Positions 7,166 through 14,079 of a stretch of 14,079 nucleotides of DNA are shown here, one piece after another; the first letter of the stretch is position 1; every line of letters begins with the position of its first letter. Source of the DNA: MESE01 sp036675035 (GTDB lineage Bacteria; Pseudomonadota; Gammaproteobacteria; Burkholderiales; Burkholderiaceae_D); the NCBI GenBank assembly GCA_036675035.1, contig JAKFFO010000028.1, forward strand, positions 1 to 14,079. The letters are read 5' to 3'. A program made the position numbers and the translations under genes. The notes under the pieces are model-generated. The model saw only the letters and a program-made list of their open reading frames with translations, was not told the origin of the DNA and did no database searches.

Positions 7166-7469
7166 AAAATTGCTGGCTGGAGAATTGATGCTCGCGCCGA
7201 TCACCTGGCTGGCAGACCAGCCGCTGTCCTTTCTTACTGCCGAACAGACGTTGGGCCATGCCCATCTCTCGCTTGCCGGCGCATTGCTGGCCTACACGCT
7301 GTGGTTTCGCGATATCGCGCGCCTGTCGCCGGTAGCGGTTTCATCGCCGGGGCTCTTAAGTCCCGTGACCGCGGTAGTCGTCGGTTGGGTGCTGTTGGGC
7401 CAAAGCATGACGGGCCAGTCGCTGATAAGCCTGCTCACGGTTCTTGGCGGAATTTTGGCGATGCAATGA
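7152..7469 (+). pseudogene. EamA/DMT transporter, C-terminal remnant
   Basis: The frame encodes the last ~100 residues of a drug/metabolite transporter. The match is strongest from LAGALLAYTLWFRDIARLSP through LLSPVTAVVVGWVLLGQ to the terminal GGILAM, hallmark of the second EamA domain's end. Full EamA proteins have about 290 residues and ten TM helices; here only about three remain. The frame is closed by a TAG at 7149-7151 and has no ATG until codon LM (ATG 7188); a TTG at 7170 is the nearest start. The PepSY gene lies directly before it, so there is no room for the missing N-terminal half. This looks like a deletion scar. A functional short transporter cannot be fully excluded. Confidence 0.7.
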
Positions 7470-7591
7470 GCCGGCAGCTCATCGGTAAAAGCGTCGCGGT
7501 CATGCTTGCAATGGCGCTCTGTGTGACTCTGCGCAACAACACGCCGTTGCGGTGTCTCAAGACCCGCTGTCCCGACAGGAGTAATGTCTAA
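7466..7591 (+). CDS. Small ORF, 41 residues with a hydrophobic N-terminal segment
   Basis: The ATG overlaps the stop of the EamA remnant as ATGA. The product begins MSRQLIGKSVAVMLAMALCV, a basic residue followed by a short hydrophobic stretch that resembles a signal peptide or single membrane helix, and then a Cys/Arg-rich tail. I recognise no family. It could be a signal-peptide remnant of a deleted gene, in keeping with the scarred EamA gene before it, or a chance frame. Confidence 0.2.
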   Translation: MSRQLIGKSVAVMLAMALCVTLRNNTPLRCLKTRCPDRSNV

Positions 7592-7628
7592 GCTTCAATG
7601 CAATACTCAAGATTGCGAACGGGAAAAA

Positions 7629-8393
7629 ATGAAGCTTGCTGGAAAGGTGGCGCTCGTGACAGGCAGCGCGCAGGGAATCGGCAAAGCGGTTGCGCTGAGG
7701 CTGGCGCAGGAAGGTGCAGATATCGTGGTTCATGCGCTTCCCGGCGACCCGCTTGCGCAGGACACCTTTGACGAGATTGTTTCTCTGGGCCGCCGTGCGT
7801 GCATCGTCAGGGGCGACATCAGCATCGTGTCTGACGATTACCTCGCGATCGAGGAAGGCGTGCGGCAGATGGGACGGATCGATATCCTGGTCAACAACGC
7901 CGGCATTGAAACCAAAGAAGCGTTCTGGGACAGTTCCGAAGAGGCTTATGAGCGGGTGCTCGATGTCAATTTGAAAGGCGTTTTTTTCACGATCCAGGCT
8001 TTCGTGAAGTATCTGCAACGGGCAAAGCATGGCGGCAAGATCATCAACATGAGCTCGGTCCATGAAGAGCTCCCTTTCCCGGGCTATACCAGCTACTGCG
8101 CCAGCAAGGGCGGCATGAAATTGATGATGCGGAATCTGTCGATAGAGCTTGCCGGGTGCGGAGTAACCATCAACAATATTGCGCCCGGCGCGATCAAAAC
8201 GCCGATGAACGCCGCACTCCTCGCCAATCCGGAACAGCTCGCCACCCTCGTCGCCAATATTCCGCTAAAGCGTCTTGGCCGGCCGGAAGATGTGGCCGGC
8301 GTGGCCGCCTTCCTCGCGTCGCCGGATGCGGATTACATTACCGGCAGCACGATACGGGTGGACGGTGGCTTGCTCTGGAATTATTCCGAATAG
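7629..8393 (+). CDS. SDR-family oxidoreductase, glucose 1-dehydrogenase type
   Basis: A 254-residue classical short-chain dehydrogenase/reductase with NAD(P)-binding motif TGSAQGIG (11-18), Asp63, NNAG (89-92), catalytic Ser142/143 in MSSVH, and Tyr156-x3-Lys160 in YCASK. SSVHEELPFPGYTSYCASKGG and the IAPGAIKTPMNA segment strongly resemble Bacillus-type glucose 1-dehydrogenases (beta-D-glucose to glucono-lactone). ATG 7629 is chosen because MKLAGKVALVTG is the usual family start and GGGAA lies 6 nt upstream; ATG 7584 would add 15 residues but its AGGAG is only 2 nt away. Trehalase follows 27 nt after the stop, so glucose released from trehalose is the plausible substrate. SDR substrates are hard to assign from sequence, so glucose is a good guess only. 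Confidence 0.87.
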   Translation: MKLAGKVALVTGSAQGIGKAVALRLAQEGADIVVHALPGDPLAQDTFDEIVSLGRRACIVRGDISIVSDDYLAIEEGVRQMGRIDILVNNAGIETKEAFWDSSEEAYERVLDVNLKGVFFTIQAFVKYLQRAKHGGKIINMSSVHEELPFPGYTSYCASKGGMKLMMRNLSIELAGCGVTINNIAPGAIKTPMNAALLANPEQLATLVANIPLKRLGRPEDVAGVAAFLASPDADYITGSTIRVDGGLLWNYSE

Positions 8394-8420
8394 ACGTCAA
8401 AAGCAGCGATCGTCCCGACT

Positions 8421-10055
8421 GTGCCGGATACAGTGTTTCGGCGCCTGCTGATTCACGGACAAGAACCGCAAAAAAGTGTGAATAACTCAGAAGACTCCTT
8501 CAAATCGTCGGCCAGGAAAGCGGCACGTTGCGCGCCGGCCGATACGCTGACGCCTGCCGACCGCTATCAGGAACTGTTCGTGGCAGTGCAGACGCAGCGT
8601 ATTTTTTCGGACAGCAAATCCTTTGTCGATTGCGCGCCCCGCAAAGGTACCCCGCCGCAGATCCTGGAAGCGTACCGGGCCGAGAAAGCGCTCGCCGGCT
8701 TCGATCTCGCCAGATTCGTGGATACCCATTTCGCCAGTCCTGAAATCGTGGCGTCCGACTATGTCTCCGATCCGAGCAAATCGCTCTGCGCGCATATCGA
8801 CGGGCTGTGGCCGGTGCTGACCAGAAAGCCGAGACAACATCCGCCCCATTCGTCGATATTGCCGCTTCCGAATCCTTATGTCGTGCCGGGCGGACGCTTC
8901 AAGGAGCTTTACTACTGGGATTCCTATTTCGCGATGCTGGGTCTCGCAGCCAGCGGACGCAAGGTCTTGTTGCGCGACATGGCCAGGAATTTCGCGTATC
9001 TGATCGATACCTATGGCCACATTCCGAACGGTAACCGGACTTATTATTTAAGCCGGTCGCAGCCGCCGGTGTTTGCATTGATGGCGGAATTGTTCGAGTC
9101 GGTGCGGGTCGAACCGGCGTTAAAATTCCTGCCCTATCTGCGCAGGGAATACGCATACTGGATGGACCAGGCGGATGAGCTTCGCGCTGGAGAAGCTCAT
9201 CGCCATGTGATCCGCATGCCGGGTGGCGAGTTGCTGAACCGGTATTGGGACGACCGTGACAGTCCGCGCGAAGAATCCTTTATTGAAGACGTTCTCACCG
9301 CAAGGGGCGGAACCAGGCCGGCGTGCGACGTATACCGAGATTTGCGCGCCGCCGCTGCATCGGGCTGGGATTTCAGCTCGCGATGGCTGGATCAGAACGG
9401 TGGGCTCGCGACAACTCGTACGACCGCGATTTTGCCGGTCGACCTCAACAGTTTCATGTACAAACTCGAATTGAAAATCGCCGAACTGAGCGGCCTGGCA
9501 GGCGACGCCGCGATGCATGCCCAATTCACGCAAAAGGCGAAAGACCGGAAGTCGGCAGTGATCCGGTATATGTGGAATGAAAAGGACGGCGCATTTTTCG
9601 ATTACGACTGGGCGCGCGGCAAGATGCGGCCAAACCTGACTGCCGCTTGCGTGACGCCGCTTTTTGCAGGCCTGGCGAGCCAGAACCACGCGGACCGGCT
9701 TGCGACCGTGGTCTCAAATCGCTTGCTGAAGCCTGGCGGTGTCGGTACCACTGAAATCGTCAGCGGCGAACAATGGGATCGGCCAAATGGCTGGGCGCCG
9801 TTGCAATGGATCGCTGTCCGCGGATTCGCCGGTTACAAGCATCAGGCGCTGGCAAAGGATATTGCGCGGCGATGGCTGTCGATCGTCGAGAATTACTATG
9901 AACGACACAACAAGGTCGTGGAGAAATACGCACTGAGCGACATCAGGCCGCAGGCCGCAGGCGGTGGCGGCGGCGAATATCCGTTGCAGGACGGCTTTGG
10001 CTGGACCAATGGCGTGACCCGCGCACTGATGGCACGGCGTACCGGCAGCAAATAA
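8421..10055 (+). CDS. treA: Alpha,alpha-trehalase, GH37 family, no visible signal peptide
   Basis: Hydrolyses trehalose to two glucose molecules. The 544-residue frame carries both GH37 signatures: PGGRFKELYYWDSY (156-169) and QWDRPNGWAP (451-460). The expected catalytic acid/base pair is Asp317 in SGWDFSSRW and Glu519 in GGGGEYPLQDGFGW, matching E. coli TreA Asp312 and Glu496 by motif. From about residue 42 (LTPADRYQELF) it aligns well with TreA. The first 40 residues are polar and charged with no hydrophobic core, so export by a standard signal peptide looks unlikely and the enzyme may be cytoplasmic like TreF. The start is uncertain: GTG 8421 has no clear ribosome site and GTG 8478 is an alternative. 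It follows the glucose-dehydrogenase-like SDR in what is probably one operon. Confidence 0.93.
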   Translation: MPDTVFRRLLIHGQEPQKSVNNSEDSFKSSARKAARCAPADTLTPADRYQELFVAVQTQRIFSDSKSFVDCAPRKGTPPQILEAYRAEKALAGFDLARFVDTHFASPEIVASDYVSDPSKSLCAHIDGLWPVLTRKPRQHPPHSSILPLPNPYVVPGGRFKELYYWDSYFAMLGLAASGRKVLLRDMARNFAYLIDTYGHIPNGNRTYYLSRSQPPVFALMAELFESVRVEPALKFLPYLRREYAYWMDQADELRAGEAHRHVIRMPGGELLNRYWDDRDSPREESFIEDVLTARGGTRPACDVYRDLRAAAASGWDFSSRWLDQNGGLATTRTTAILPVDLNSFMYKLELKIAELSGLAGDAAMHAQFTQKAKDRKSAVIRYMWNEKDGAFFDYDWARGKMRPNLTAACVTPLFAGLASQNHADRLATVVSNRLLKPGGVGTTEIVSGEQWDRPNGWAPLQWIAVRGFAGYKHQALAKDIARRWLSIVENYYERHNKVVEKYALSDIRPQAAGGGGGEYPLQDGFGWTNGVTRALMARRTGSK

Positions 10056-10089
10056 GCGGGCAGCATGCAGGCGGCGCGATGCGGATGGC

Positions 10090-10515
10090 TCAGCAATGGG
10101 CCACTTGGTCGTCGCAGGCGTGCGCGCCGGTTTCCGACAGCCCGACCAGGATCGGGCAATCCGGACGATGGTCACCCGAGCACGCATTGGCAAGCGTGCT
10201 CAGCGTATCGCGCATTTCGGTCAGTTCGACAATGCGTTTTTGCAGATCGGCCACATGTGCCTGCGCAATCGCTTTTACATCCGCACTGGCGCGTGCGGAA
10301 TCGACCCACAGCGACAGTAGATCGCGGATCTGATCGAGTGAGAAACCGAGCTTGCGCGCACGCTTGATGAAGCGCAGCGTGTGCAAGTCGTTGTCACCGT
10401 AAATCCGGTACCCGGAGTCGGTGCGCCGGCTCTGGCCGATCAATCCGATGCTTTCGTAATAGCGGATCATTTTGGCGGAGACGCCGGTTTCGGCGGCAGC
10501 CTGTCCTATGTTCAT
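10090..10515 (-). CDS. cueR: Cu(I)-responsive MerR-family regulator CueR
   Basis: A 141-residue MerR-type activator that untwists the 19-bp-spacer copper promoters when it binds Cu(I). N-terminal winged HTH (MNIGQAAAETGVSAKMIRYYE through SGYRIYG, 1-40), dimerisation helix (~75-110) and metal loop with Cys112 and Cys120 (ACSGDHRPDCPI), at the same residue numbers as in E. coli CueR. Ser77 is the residue that marks monovalent-ion sensors. Two further Cys (134, 141) lie in a His/Cys-containing tail. ATG 10515 is chosen over an upstream in-frame ATG at 10557 because the family starts MNIG and GGAAGG lies 9 nt ahead. Its ATG overlaps the copA stop as ATGA, so it is made from the copA transcript. 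Confidence 0.95.
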   Translation of the reverse strand: MNIGQAAAETGVSAKMIRYYESIGLIGQSRRTDSGYRIYGDNDLHTLRFIKRARKLGFSLDQIRDLLSLWVDSARASADVKAIAQAHVADLQKRIVELTEMRDTLSTLANACSGDHRPDCPILVGLSETGAHACDDQVAHC

Positions 10516-12953
10516 GATGTTTTTCCTTCCGATTTCAGTGCCGCGGCCGGCTTCCATGACGACAACAGCAATGCATTGCTTATTACGCTCACCGAGCTGA
10601 AGGCCATTGCGGCGCCGGCCACGATCGGGTTGAGCATGCCGAACGCCGCCAGCGGTATGCCGACCAGGTTATAGATGAATGCCCAGAACAGGTTCTGCTG
10701 AATCTTGCGATAAGTGCGCCGCGAGATGTCGATTGCGTCGGCGACCAGCGCCGGATTCCCGCGCATCAGTGTCACACCGGCGGCATGCATCGCAACATCG
10801 GTCCCGGTAGACATCGCCACGCCGACATCGGCAGCGGCCAGCGCCGGCGCATCATTGATCCCGTCGCCGATCATCGCGACGATCTGCCCGCCGCGTTTCA
10901 GCGCGGACACCTTGTCAGCCTTGTCGGCGGGCAGCACTTCGGCGACCACTTGCCTGATGCCCAGTATCTTGCCGACCGCTTCCGCACTGCCCTGATTGTC
11001 GCCGGTAAGCAGCACGGTATGGATGCCGAGCTGGTGCAGCCGGTCGACCGCATCTTTTGCGCTGGCTTTTACCTGGTCGCCAAATGCGATCAGCCCGAGC
11101 AGGCGGCTAGGCGAATTGATTTTCGCCAGCCACGAGATCGTGTGGCCCGACCGCTCCAGTTCCTGCGCCCGTTGCTGTAACGGCGACAGATCGATTTCCA
11201 GTTCATGCATCAGGCGCGTGCTGCCCAGTCGCAAGTCCAACCCGTTGACAGTCGCTGCCAGTCCGCGGCCCGGCAGCGCTTTCAGATCGGACGCCGGAAG
11301 CGCAGAAACTCGCTGCGCCGCCGCGCGCTCGACCACCGCGCGGCCCAGCGGATGCTCGCTGCCTTGCTGTATCGATGCGGCGAGCTGAAGCAAATCGCGG
11401 TCGTTCATTTCGAATGCAACCATATCAGTTACCGTCGGCTTGCCTTCGGTCAGCGTCCCGGTCTTGTCGAACACTACGGTGGTGACGCCATGTGCCACCT
11501 CCAGTGCTTCGGCATCCTTGATCAGGATCCCGTGCTTTGCGCCGGCGCCGGTACCGACCATGATTGCCGCCGGCGTCGCCAGGCCCAGCGCACACGGGCA
11601 GGCGATCACCAGCACCGCGACCGCATTGATGATCGCGACTTCGGCGCTGGCGCCGAAAAACCACCATCCGGCAAAGGTTGCCAACGCGATCAACAGCACT
11701 ATGGGTACGAAGATCGCACTCACCTTGTCGACCAGGCGCTGGATCGGCGCTTTTGCCGATTGCGCGCTCTCGACCAGCCGGATTATGCGCGACAAGGTTG
11801 TTTCTGTGCCGATCGCAGTGGTCTGCACCACCAGCAGCCCGTCGCCGTTGATCGCACCGCCGGTCACCTTGTCGCCGGGATGCCGCGCCACCGGCAGGCT
11901 TTCACCGGTGATCAGCGACTCATCCACGTGGCTCGCGCCTTCGGCGATCGTGCCGTCGACCGGAATACGCTCGCCCGGACGTATGACAACCAGGTCGCCG
12001 AGGCGGACCTGTTCTACCGCGATGTCGCTTTCGCCCCCGTCGCGGCGCACCCGGGCAAATTCGGGCCGCAATACCTGCAGCGCGCGTATCGCCGACGCGG
12101 TCTGCCGCTTGGCCCGTGTTTCCAGCCATTTGCCTAGTAGCACCAAAGTGATGACCACGGCCGACGCTTCGAAATAAAGATGCGGCATTTCGCCATCGCC
12201 GCTGGCCAGCATCTGGTAAACGCTTAATCCGTAGGCGGCGCTGGTGCCGAGCGCAACCAGCAAGTCCATGTTTGCAGCCCCTGCCTTCACCGCTTTCCAT
12301 CCGGCCCTGTAAAAGCGTGCGCCGAGCCAGAACTGTACCGGCGTTGCCAGCATTAATTGCAACCATCCCGGCAGCATGAAATGTCCGCCGGCCAGCTCGA
12401 TAATCATCGGCACGGTCAGCGGCAGCGACAGCAGCGCCGCCAGTACCACCGCCATCCCGCCGCTGGATTTCCGCTGTTCGCCGACCGCGCCGGCGCTGGC
12501 ATCGCGATGCAGCGTGGCGCGATATCCGGCCTTCTCCACCGCATCTATTACGGCTTTCGGATTGATACCGCTGCGCAGATTGACGTGCGCACTTTCCGTT
12601 GCCAGATTGACCTCGGCTCCGACGACGCCGTCGACCCTGGATAGCGCCTTCTCAACCCGGGATACGCAAGATGCGCAGGTCATACCCTCAATATCGAAAT
12701 TCAATTCTTGCCGGGCCACGCTGTAGCCGGCCGTTTCGACTGCGCTCTGCAATGCGGCGAAACCAACCGACGGGTCGGCGACCACCGTTGCGGTATCGGT
12801 GCCGAGGTTGACGTTGACGTCGGCGACCCCCGGCACCTTGGCGAGCGCTTTTTCGACCCGCATCACGCAGGATGCGCAGGTCATGCCTTCGATGCCGATG
12901 GATATCTCGTTTTGCGGTACTTCCGTACCGGTAATGGCAAGCGCGGTGTTCAT
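10512..12953 (-). CDS. copA: Cu(I)-exporting P-type ATPase CopA, two N-terminal HMA domains
   Basis: An 813-residue P1B-type ATPase in the inner membrane that pumps Cu(I) out of the cytoplasm. Two HMA domains carry GMTCASC, with Cys26/29 and Cys93/96. Then come the eight-TM transport core, actuator TGES (349-352), the intramembrane CPC site (452-454), phosphorylated Asp496 in DKTGT, nucleotide-domain HP (534-535), hinge GDGINDAP (696-703), and the C-terminal TM residues Tyr761-Asn762 and MAFSS (783-787) that complete the Cu(I)-binding set. The reading frame extends upstream to 13217, but ATG 12953 is correct: it has AAGGAG about 10 nt upstream, a proper CopA N-terminus, and lies downstream of the CueR promoter, which the longer frame would read through. 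cueR follows with a 4-base overlap. Confidence 0.97.
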   Translation of the reverse strand: MNTALAITGTEVPQNEISIGIEGMTCASCVMRVEKALAKVPGVADVNVNLGTDTATVVADPSVGFAALQSAVETAGYSVARQELNFDIEGMTCASCVSRVEKALSRVDGVVGAEVNLATESAHVNLRSGINPKAVIDAVEKAGYRATLHRDASAGAVGEQRKSSGGMAVVLAALLSLPLTVPMIIELAGGHFMLPGWLQLMLATPVQFWLGARFYRAGWKAVKAGAANMDLLVALGTSAAYGLSVYQMLASGDGEMPHLYFEASAVVITLVLLGKWLETRAKRQTASAIRALQVLRPEFARVRRDGGESDIAVEQVRLGDLVVIRPGERIPVDGTIAEGASHVDESLITGESLPVARHPGDKVTGGAINGDGLLVVQTTAIGTETTLSRIIRLVESAQSAKAPIQRLVDKVSAIFVPIVLLIALATFAGWWFFGASAEVAIINAVAVLVIACPCALGLATPAAIMVGTGAGAKHGILIKDAEALEVAHGVTTVVFDKTGTLTEGKPTVTDMVAFEMNDRDLLQLAASIQQGSEHPLGRAVVERAAAQRVSALPASDLKALPGRGLAATVNGLDLRLGSTRLMHELEIDLSPLQQRAQELERSGHTISWLAKINSPSRLLGLIAFGDQVKASAKDAVDRLHQLGIHTVLLTGDNQGSAEAVGKILGIRQVVAEVLPADKADKVSALKRGGQIVAMIGDGINDAPALAAADVGVAMSTGTDVAMHAAGVTLMRGNPALVADAIDISRRTYRKIQQNLFWAFIYNLVGIPLAAFGMLNPIVAGAAMAFSSVSVISNALLLSSWKPAAALKSEGKTS
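10525..10530 (-). promoter_or_regulatory. cueR ribosome binding site inside the last copA codons
   Basis: GGAAGG (minus strand) with a 9-nt spacer to ATG 10515. It is formed by the copA codons for Ser-Glu-Gly close to the C-terminus. It fixes the cueR start and, with the ATGA overlap, suggests coupled translation of cueR from copA mRNA. Confidence 0.7.
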
Positions 12954-12984
12954 TTCCTGTCTCCTTGAACGATGACTTGCAGCC

Positions 12985-13015
12985 AGTATCATGCTTCCCA
13001 TGATGGGAAGGTCAA
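12985..13015 (-). promoter_or_regulatory. CueR-controlled promoter of copA-cueR
   Basis: On the minus strand, -35 TTGACC (13015-13010), a 19-bp spacer and -10 GATACT (12990-12985). The spacer contains the 17-bp perfect dyad CTTCCCAT-C-ATGGGAAG (13010-12994). The over-long spacer with a dyad between -35 and -10 is the classic MerR/CueR layout. The copA start is 31 nt beyond the -10. Confidence 0.92.
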
Positions 13016-13447
13016 GAAGTTTTTGCAATCTTTTTTCGATGCGGTTTCGCGGGGAGAACATACGTTGGGGACCGAAATTGCCGTGTGCGATGCCAGCATC
13101 AAAATGATGCGCAGGCCGCCTTCGAAAACCGGGAAGATGCTTACTCGATGGATAAAACCGGGGAAATGCACACGCGAATGAAACACTTGCTGTCTGTACC
13201 GGAATGCGACGGTTCATGCAAGCGCCGTGCGTATCCTCTCCGCCGTATATTTTGAGATAGATTGATGCAGTTCAATAACCGCTGCGCGATCATTGCGTCA
13301 CGTCATCATCGGCTTTTTCCGCATTTCTATATTAAAGAGAGCACCGTTCTTCTACACAAAAATGTAGTGCCACCAAGGTCGGCAATCGCATCCTGAGAAT
13401 TCGTGCGATGCCCTGCCGAGCGATTTCCTGATCTGGAAAAAAATTTT
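13016..13447. other. Non-coding region between the divergent copA promoter and the YetF-like gene
   Basis: About 430 bases. No convincing gene on either strand: the leftward frame that continues from copA to 13217 lies upstream of its promoter, and the rightward frame 12972-13181 looks non-coding. A TATATT at 13328-13333 could be a -10 for the downstream gene, but no -35 fits. CTACA/TGTAG (13352-13367) is a small 5-bp dyad of unclear meaning. Confidence 0.55.
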
Positions 13448-13912
13448 ATGTTCGACATGCAGTTTCCGTGGTGGGAATTCATCGTCAGAGGCGCTGTAGT
13501 CTATTGCGTACTGCTGTTGATGGTTCGGATTTCCGGCAAACGAACAGTGGGCCAATTCAGGCCCTTCGACTTGCTGGTCGTGATGCTGTTGAGTGAGGCG
13601 GTCTCCAATTCCCTTAACGGCTCGGACGATTCCCTGATAGGCGGATTAATAGTGGCGTCGACATTGGTTGCGCTTAACGTCGGTACCGCAGTCGCTACGG
13701 CACGCAGCCGAAAACTTGCCGAACTGGTGGACGGCACCCCGGTATTGCTCGGGCGCGATGGGCGCGTTTTTGATGACGTCCGGAAAAAGTCCCGCGTCAC
13801 CGAAGATGATATCGAGCAGGCGTTGCATGAAGCCGACTGCACATTGAACGACGTGCGATGCATTTTCCTTGAATCGGACGGAAGCATCAGCATCTTGCAG
13901 AAAAAGTCTTGA
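13448..13912 (+). CDS. DUF421/YetF-family membrane protein
   Basis: A 154-residue protein of the DUF421 (YetF/YrbG-like) family. Three N-terminal membrane helices lie at about 10-30, 38-58 and 62-80. They are followed by a cytoplasmic domain with the family pattern GKRTVGQFRPFDLLVVMLLSEAVSN (30-54), GTPVLLGRDGRV (86-97) and the SRVTEDDIEQALHEADC...V..IFLESDGSISILQK ending (115-152). Full length for the short form of the family. ATG 13448 is chosen since MFDMQFPWWEF is the usual start and GGAAA lies upstream; ATG 13403 would add 15 polar residues. The molecular role is not established; some Bacillus relatives affect spore or membrane properties. It is isolated, reading away from copA. Confidence 0.85.
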   Translation: MFDMQFPWWEFIVRGAVVYCVLLLMVRISGKRTVGQFRPFDLLVVMLLSEAVSNSLNGSDDSLIGGLIVASTLVALNVGTAVATARSRKLAELVDGTPVLLGRDGRVFDDVRKKSRVTEDDIEQALHEADCTLNDVRCIFLESDGSISILQKKS

Positions 13913-14079
13913 GTTATTTTCCAACGTTGCGAAAGGCTGCCCCGATTCGGAACTCGGCGCCGTGGTCGGGAAACATGGGGTCTGAATCTGAGCCTTCCCC
14001 TCAAATTTTGCTTGTAAACACCGTGAATTCGCGTTAACTTTTCCGCAAAAACAGTGCATGCATGGCTGTGCTAACCCTC

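Noticed and set aside
7567..7578. CTGTC-CC-GACAG hairpin before the SDR gene as a regulatory structure
   Set aside because: A 2-base loop and 5-bp stem make it sterically poor and likely chance.
11205..12137. 310-codon open frame on the plus strand opposite copA
   Set aside because: Antisense to conserved CopA motifs, composition rich in Arg/Gln/His as expected for an antisense frame of a GC-rich gene.
12954..13217. 88-codon N-terminal extension of copA
   Set aside because: The extension would lie upstream of and across the CueR promoter, and the family N-terminus and AAGGAG ribosome site fit ATG 12953.
13970..14005. GGGGTCTGAATCTGA near the right edge as a REP-like or transposon end
   Set aside because: It recalls GGGGTCTGA-type dispersed repeats, but only one copy is visible, no partner repeat or transposase is present and no clean dyad forms.

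Overview
The window looks like a chromosomal segment of a Gram-negative betaproteobacterium, probably Burkholderiales and possibly near Oxalobacteraceae. The evidence is the GC-rich genes, the outer-membrane TonB receptor, a CopA with two CxxC domains next to CueR, a PPi-type phosphofructokinase and the overall flavour of the proteins. The placement is inference from protein resemblance, not from a search. I see no phage, integrase, transposase, CRISPR array, tRNA or rRNA.

Layout, left to right. (1) The 3' part of an AraC-family regulator runs off the left edge. (2) A small copper chaperone (CopZ-like) sits behind a CueR-like operator and converges on an HxlR-family regulator. (3) A pyrophosphate-type 6-phosphofructokinase gene (pfp) stands alone. 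(4) A 600-base non-coding stretch ends in a strong Fur box and sigma70-like promoter, followed by a TonB-dependent siderophore receptor and a PepSY-TM inner-membrane protein. A 17-bp perfect hairpin lies between those two genes. (5) Directly after the PepSY gene lies the 3' remnant of an EamA/DMT transporter and then a tiny ORF. (6) An SDR of the glucose 1-dehydrogenase type is followed after 27 nt by a GH37 trehalase. (7) On the minus strand, copA is followed by cueR with a 4-base start/stop overlap, driven by a textbook CueR promoter. (8) A DUF421/YetF-like membrane protein closes the window.

How the genes fit together. CopA (Cu(I) exporter), CueR (sensor) and the distant CopZ-like chaperone form one copper-tolerance regulon: both promoters share the half-site sequence TTGACCTTCCCA. 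The receptor and PepSY protein form an iron-uptake unit (ferric-siderophore import, then probable handling or reduction at the inner membrane), very likely repressed by Fur with iron. Trehalase plus SDR suggests trehalose to glucose to gluconolactone, but the trehalase has no recognisable signal peptide. Pfp would give a reversible, PPi-linked glycolytic step.

I found no clearly undescribed system. The points most worth a second look are the Fur-controlled receptor leader (about 200 nt, with a candidate leader ORF whose stop overlaps the receptor start), the perfect hairpin between receptor and PepSY gene, the split CueR regulon with one degenerate operator, the EamA remnant, and the signal-less trehalase.
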